From Lysobacter auxotrophicus (GTDB lineage: Bacteria; Pseudomonadota; Gammaproteobacteria; Xanthomonadales; Xanthomonadaceae): DNA of 64,000 nt. Below, in pieces: positions 60,595 through 64,000 of this stretch (within the stretch, counting starts at the first letter, position 1; each line of letters starts with the position of its first letter). The stretch spans positions 1,860,001 to 1,924,000 of the forward strand of contig NZ_AP027041.1 of assembly GCF_027924565.1 (NCBI RefSeq), written 5' to 3'. The position numbers were made by a program, and so were the translations under genes. Below the pieces are notes generated by a model, which was given only the letters and a program-made list of their open reading frames with translations, was not told the DNA's origin and made no database searches.

Positions 60595-61959
60595 ATGGAA
60601 TTCAGGCGTCTGGCGCAGGGCGCCGCGTGGACCGCGGTCGCGGGCGCGCTGCTGGTGTTGGGGTTGTGGCTGGTGGTGGTCGCGATCAATTGGCGCGATG
60701 AGGCGCCGTCCGCCGACGCATTGCGGCTTCAGCGCGCGGTCGACGAACGGCCGGCCGTCGCCGACGAGGCGAATGCCTACGTGCTGGTGCTGGGCCTGGG
60801 CGTGCCGGCGCAGGCCGATCCGCTTGAATGGGGCATGCGGCGGAAGGCCTTCATCGACGCGTCGGCCGAACGCCCCGCCGTGGCCGGTACCGCGCTGCCC
60901 GGCGAGGAACACGACTTCGCGCAGCACAGGACGGCAGCGACGAAGGCGCTGATCGGCGCGTGCCGGGAAGGCAATCGCGGTTGCCTGTCGCGCATGCAGG
61001 ATGATCCCGAAGCCGTCGCCGCATGGCTCGATTCGGAACGCTGGCTGCTGGAGCGCTATGGGCGGCTCATCGGTCTGGCACAGTGGCGCGAAACGGTCCC
61101 GACCGGCATGAACCTGCTGTTTCCGCCGTGGTCGCCGACGACGGATGGACAGCGTCTGCTGCTGTTACAGGCGTGGCAGCACGCGCGGCAGGGCGAATCC
61201 GATGCCGCGCGCGACCTGCTCCAACGCGACCTGGTGTTCTGGCGCATGCTGCTGCGCTCGTCGGACACGCTGATCACCAAGATGGTCGCCACCGCCGCGA
61301 TCCGGCGTCATTTCACGATGGGAAACCTCGTGCTGCGCGAACTCGCGCAACAGGGCGTGGACGCGTCGCCGCCGCCGTCGTGGAACATGCCGATCGATCG
61401 CGCCGAGCGTTCGATGCATCGCGCCTACGCAGGCGAATGGCAGTTTTCGAAGGCGGCGGTAAACTCGTCCTTCGAGATGGACGGCGAGGACACGTTACTG
61501 CGCAACCGCGTGTATGGCTGGGCGCTTGCGCCGTTGTTCAAGCGCCAGGCGACGATCAACCTGCTCGCCGCCAACCTGGTGCGGTTGAGCGACGGGCTGG
61601 ACGTCGAACCAGGCGACATGCCTCGTGCGTTGAGCGAGATGGCCCGCCCTCCGGACGGCGGACTGCCGAGCCTCTACAACCCGGTGGGGCAGATGATCAG
61701 CCGGATCGGCTACGACGCCTACATGCCGTATGCGGTGCGCGCGAGCGACCTGGAAGGCGTGCGCTGCGCCGCGACGGTCGCCGCGGACATACGCCGTAAT
61801 CCAGGCAGCGACGCCAGGGCAATCGACGAACGACTGCGTGATGCGACGCAGGCCGGGCCGTGCGCCGACACGCCTTTCGCCAGGGACGAAGCCGCGGGCA
61901 GCATCGTGTTCCAGGGCCTGCAGCCGCCGCCGCACGGGCGGCACACGTTCGTGCTCTGA
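60595..61959 (+). CDS. Membrane-anchored protein of unknown function (454 aa)
   Basis: Not recognised. One N-terminal helix (WTAVAGALLVLGLWLVVVAI, residues 12-31) anchors a ~420-residue periplasmic domain that looks largely alpha-helical. Recurrent segments include LLLQAWQHARQGESDAARDL (TPR-like), RMLLRSSDTLITKMVATAAI and RRHFTMGNLVLRELAQQ. Two Cys pairs (GACREGNRGCL; GVRCAATV ... GPCADT) could form disulfides. It sits among the three small-protein genes and the EF-hand gene, but there is no direct evidence of shared function. Confidence 0.7.
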   Translation: MEFRRLAQGAAWTAVAGALLVLGLWLVVVAINWRDEAPSADALRLQRAVDERPAVADEANAYVLVLGLGVPAQADPLEWGMRRKAFIDASAERPAVAGTALPGEEHDFAQHRTAATKALIGACREGNRGCLSRMQDDPEAVAAWLDSERWLLERYGRLIGLAQWRETVPTGMNLLFPPWSPTTDGQRLLLLQAWQHARQGESDAARDLLQRDLVFWRMLLRSSDTLITKMVATAAIRRHFTMGNLVLRELAQQGVDASPPPSWNMPIDRAERSMHRAYAGEWQFSKAAVNSSFEMDGEDTLLRNRVYGWALAPLFKRQATINLLAANLVRLSDGLDVEPGDMPRALSEMARPPDGGLPSLYNPVGQMISRIGYDAYMPYAVRASDLEGVRCAATVAADIRRNPGSDARAIDERLRDATQAGPCADTPFARDEAAGSIVFQGLQPPPHGRHTFVL

Positions 61960-62026
61960 CGCCGAGCCTGCGGTTGGCGTCGACGCGCCCGGGAAAGCCG
62001 ACCGCGTGCGACCGCGCTGAGGAGCG

Positions 62027-62236
62027 TTACGCCGCGACCGCGGATTCCGGCTCGACCAGCGCGTCTTCGAGCTGCCGGGTGATCTCGCATTCGAGCTGGT
62101 ACGGGCGGGCCAGGTATTCGACCGTTTCGCCGTTGGGGCTGGTGATGCGGATCGCGCAATCCTCGAAGCGGGGCGAGTGCGGGCTGCGCGCTTCGATGCG
62201 CCAACCGGGCGGCAGGGACTGGACGGGAAGGCTCAT
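62027..62236 (-). CDS. Small-protein family member 3, 69 aa
   Basis: A third paralogue of the 59488/59801 family: LPPGWRIEARSPHSPRFEDC, AIRITSPNGETVEYLARPYQ and LECEITRQLEDALVEPES. It is on the opposite strand and about 2 kb away from the pair. There is no obvious Shine-Dalgarno ahead of ATG 62236. The consensus suggests one conserved fold with two near-invariant Cys. Function is unknown. Confidence 0.68.
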   Translation of the reverse strand: MSLPVQSLPPGWRIEARSPHSPRFEDCAIRITSPNGETVEYLARPYQLECEITRQLEDALVEPESAVAA

Positions 62237-62412
62237 GGTGCGGTGTGTCTGGTGGTCGGGGCTGTGAACCTAGCCATCGCCGTGCATTCGTTTCGTGATG
62301 CGCCGCCGGCAATGTTCAGGATGCGGCCGGGTTGCCGCGACACGTTAAGCTGGCGGCCTTGCCGGATTCGCCAGGCCCCGATGCATCCCGATGTGCAGAC
62401 ACAACCCGCTCG

Positions 62413-62898
62413 ATGAGTGACGCCGACACCACGCAGCCGCAGATCTGGGTCGACGCCGACGCGTGCCCGGTCGTCATCAAGGACATCCTGTTCCGCGCGG
62501 CCGAACGCGCCCAGGTGCAGGTCACGCTGGTGGCGAACCAGTGGGTCCGGTGCCCGCCGTCGCGCTTCATCCGTTCGTTGCAGGTGCAGGGCGGGTTCGA
62601 CGTGGCCGACAGCGAAATCGTCGAGCGCATGCACGCCGGCGACCTGGTGGTGACGCAGGATATTCCGCTGGCGGCGCGGGTGATCGAGAAGGGCGGCGTC
62701 GCGGTGAACCCGCGCGGCGAGCGGTACAGCCCGGAGAACATGGCCGAGCGCCTGTCGATGCGCAATTTCATGGAGGAACTGCGCGGTGCCGGCGTGCAGA
62801 CCGGCGGCCCGCCCGCGTTCCATGCGCGCGATCGGCAGGCCTTCGCCAACCAGCTCGATCGCTGGCTTGCGCAGCGACCAAAACCCCGCGCGAACTGA
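62413..62898 (+). CDS. YaiI/YqxD (UPF0178) family protein
   Basis: A 161-residue soluble protein with the family start [15 protein letters not shown], followed by [40 protein letters not shown] and [17 protein letters not shown]. The fold is a PIN-like/NYN nuclease type with conserved Asp residues (D in DADACP, D in VVTQDIPLA), suggesting RNA-processing activity, unproven. It appears as a single gene. Confidence 0.92.
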   Translation: MSDADTTQPQIWVDADACPVVIKDILFRAAERAQVQVTLVANQWVRCPPSRFIRSLQVQGGFDVADSEIVERMHAGDLVVTQDIPLAARVIEKGGVAVNPRGERYSPENMAERLSMRNFMEELRGAGVQTGGPPAFHARDRQAFANQLDRWLAQRPKPRAN

Positions 62899-63048
62899 CC
62901 GCGCGCAGGCGCTAACGCGCCGCGCAATACGACCTTCGAACGAGGCGCGCCGGGCGTCGGCTACGGCGGGTTTTGCCGACGCCACGGGAACGCCGGAGCG
63001 ATCGTCTCGGCGGCCGGAACGTTCACATGGGCTCGCACGTCGCATGCC

Positions 63049-64000
63049 ATGCTCATCTACATGAACGACGTCGCCCATGCCTACGACCCCGAAGCGGCCG
63101 CATCGAAGCTGCGGCTTTATGAAGCGGTCCTGCAGGCGACGCCCGACCTGGTGTACGTGTTCGATCTGCAGCACCGTTTCATCTACGCCAACGACGCCCT
63201 GCTGACGATGTGGGGCCGCAGCTGGTCCGAGTCGATCGGCAAGACGTGCCTGGAACTGGGCTACGAGCCGTGGCACGCCCAAATGCACGACCGCGAGATC
63301 GAGCAGGTCATCGCGACGCGGCTGCCCATCCGCGGCGACGTGCCGTTCCCGCACAAGACCAAGGGCGTGCGGATCTACGACTACATCTTCACCCCGGTGT
63401 TCGGGCCCGACGGGAACGTGGAGGCCATTGCCGGCAGCACGCGCGACGTGACCGAACGGCAGGAACACGAAAAGCACATGCGCCTGCTGGTGAACGAGTT
63501 GAACCACCGGGTGAAGAACACGCTGGCGATCGTGCAGTCGCTGGTGTTCCAGACGCTGGACGGCGCGCCCGACGTGGACGAAGCGCGCGAGAAAATCGAA
63601 TCGCGCCTGCTGGCGCTGTCGGACGCGCACGACATCCTCACGCGCGAGAACTGGCAGGGCGCCGACATGGTCGACATCGTCGAAGCCGCCGCCGGTTTGT
63701 GCCAGCAGTACGTGGGCGAGCGCTTCGACATCGCGGGTTCGACCGTCATCCTCGAGCCGCGGCGCGCGGTCGCGATGGCGATGGCGCTGCACGAGCTGTG
63801 CACGAACGCGATCAAGCACGGCGCGCTGTCCGCACCGACCGGACGCGTCGCCATCCACTGGAGTTTCGACGTGGACCGGTCGGCCGTGCAGCTGACGTGG
63901 AAGGAAACCGGCGGCCCGCCGGTGAGCCCGCCGACGCAGCGCGGTTTCGGCTCGACCCTGCTGCAGCGCGGCCTCAAGCACGATCTCGGCGGCGACGCGC
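63049..64000 (+). CDS. PAS domain HWE/HisKA_2-type sensor kinase (truncated by window edge)
   Basis: The reading frame is open from ATG 63049 (or 63061) to the right edge. A PAS domain (about residues 15-130: EAVLQATPDLVYVFDLQHRF, AIAGSTRDVTERQE) precedes the HisKA_2 H box LLVNELNHRVKNTLAIVQSL and an ATPase start ALHELCTNAIKHGALS with GFGSTLLQRGLKHDLGGDA near the end. This is the HWE/HisKA_2 branch, which often works with single receivers such as the protein at 58931. No membrane segment is seen, so it is predicted cytosolic. Confidence 0.88.
   Translation, partial: MLIYMNDVAHAYDPEAAASKLRLYEAVLQATPDLVYVFDLQHRFIYANDALLTMWGRSWSESIGKTCLELGYEPWHAQMHDREIEQVIATRLPIRGDVPFPHKTKGVRIYDYIFTPVFGPDGNVEAIAGSTRDVTERQEHEKHMRLLVNELNHRVKNTLAIVQSLVFQTLDGAPDVDEAREKIESRLLALSDAHDILTRENWQGADMVDIVEAAAGLCQQYVGERFDIAGSTVILEPRRAVAMAMALHELCTNAIKHGALSAPTGRVAIHWSFDVDRSAVQLTWKETGGPPVSPPTQRGFGSTLLQRGLKHDLGGDA

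Overview
The window is uniformly G+C-rich (roughly two thirds by eye) and densely packed. Its gene content points to a gammaproteobacterium of the Lysobacter/Luteimonas/Xanthomonadaceae type. Markers include cyoABCD followed by SURF1 and RegB/RegA, DUF2058 and YaeQ proteins, REP-like GTCATYCC...GAAGGC hairpins, and a second family of large CCCGGGTAAGCGAAGCGCACCCGGG hairpins at gene ends. This placement is inferred from gene content, not from a search. No rRNA, tRNA, CRISPR array, insertion sequence or prophage was seen.

Layout. (1) 1-7000, minus strand: a translationally coupled operon running from a PQQ-dependent alcohol dehydrogenase, through a lipoprotein cytochrome c, to an aa3-type cytochrome oxidase (subunit II with fused cytochrome c, I, III, a small membrane protein, CtaG). 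The dehydrogenase has the Asp-Tyr-Asp signature typical of lanthanide-dependent enzymes. (2) 7.1-9.0 kb: two ferritin-like proteins. (3) 9.3-11.4 kb: a two-domain aspartic protease divergent from a DUF2975/XRE pair, with a palindromic AT-rich promoter between them. (4) 11.7-32.5 kb: a block of minus-strand genes in three operons. Each operon is preceded by the same 16-base box (AATTGGCCCTTGGCCC on the plus strand). Operon A is OmpA-like, DUF3300, DUF2950, DUF2092. Operon B is an Orn/Lys/Arg decarboxylase, an AspT-type antiporter, an OprD-type porin and a second AspT-type antiporter. Operon C is a receiver-only regulator, DUF3302, HlyD, TolC, a Ca2+/H+ antiporter, a K+ channel, an outer-membrane barrel and MscS. 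A FixJ-type regulator (31880) lies at one end and a FixL-like kinase (33345) follows.

(5) 32.5-33.3 kb: a gene-free repeat island with 29-bp tandem repeats, two hexamer microsatellites and several hairpins. (6) 35.7-42 kb: an unknown exported protein, an exported amidohydrolase, DUF4410, DUF2058, a YgjP-like metallopeptidase and an MFS transporter. (7) 42.1-49.0 kb: the quinol oxidase operon cyoABCD with SURF1 and the redox-sensing RegB/RegA pair. (8) 49.1-53.8 kb: a patatin-like lipase, an OprB porin, a Tat-exported CaiB-like protein with altered active-site positions, and a glycine-zipper lipoprotein. (9) 54.3-64 kb: a VOC protein, an M13 protease, a BaiN-type flavoprotein, YaeQ, a receiver protein, three members of an apparently undescribed small-protein family (LPPxWR...ITSPxG...CEIT), a four-EF-hand protein, YaiI/YqxD and a truncated HWE-type kinase.

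The strongest candidate for an undescribed system is the ~20-kb three-operon regulon in (4). It appears to be a FixLJ-like, box-controlled stress/pH-homeostasis module that combines amino-acid decarboxylation and antiport, ion channels, envelope proteins and an incomplete efflux set. The lanthanide-type PQQ dehydrogenase coupled to its own oxidase is second.
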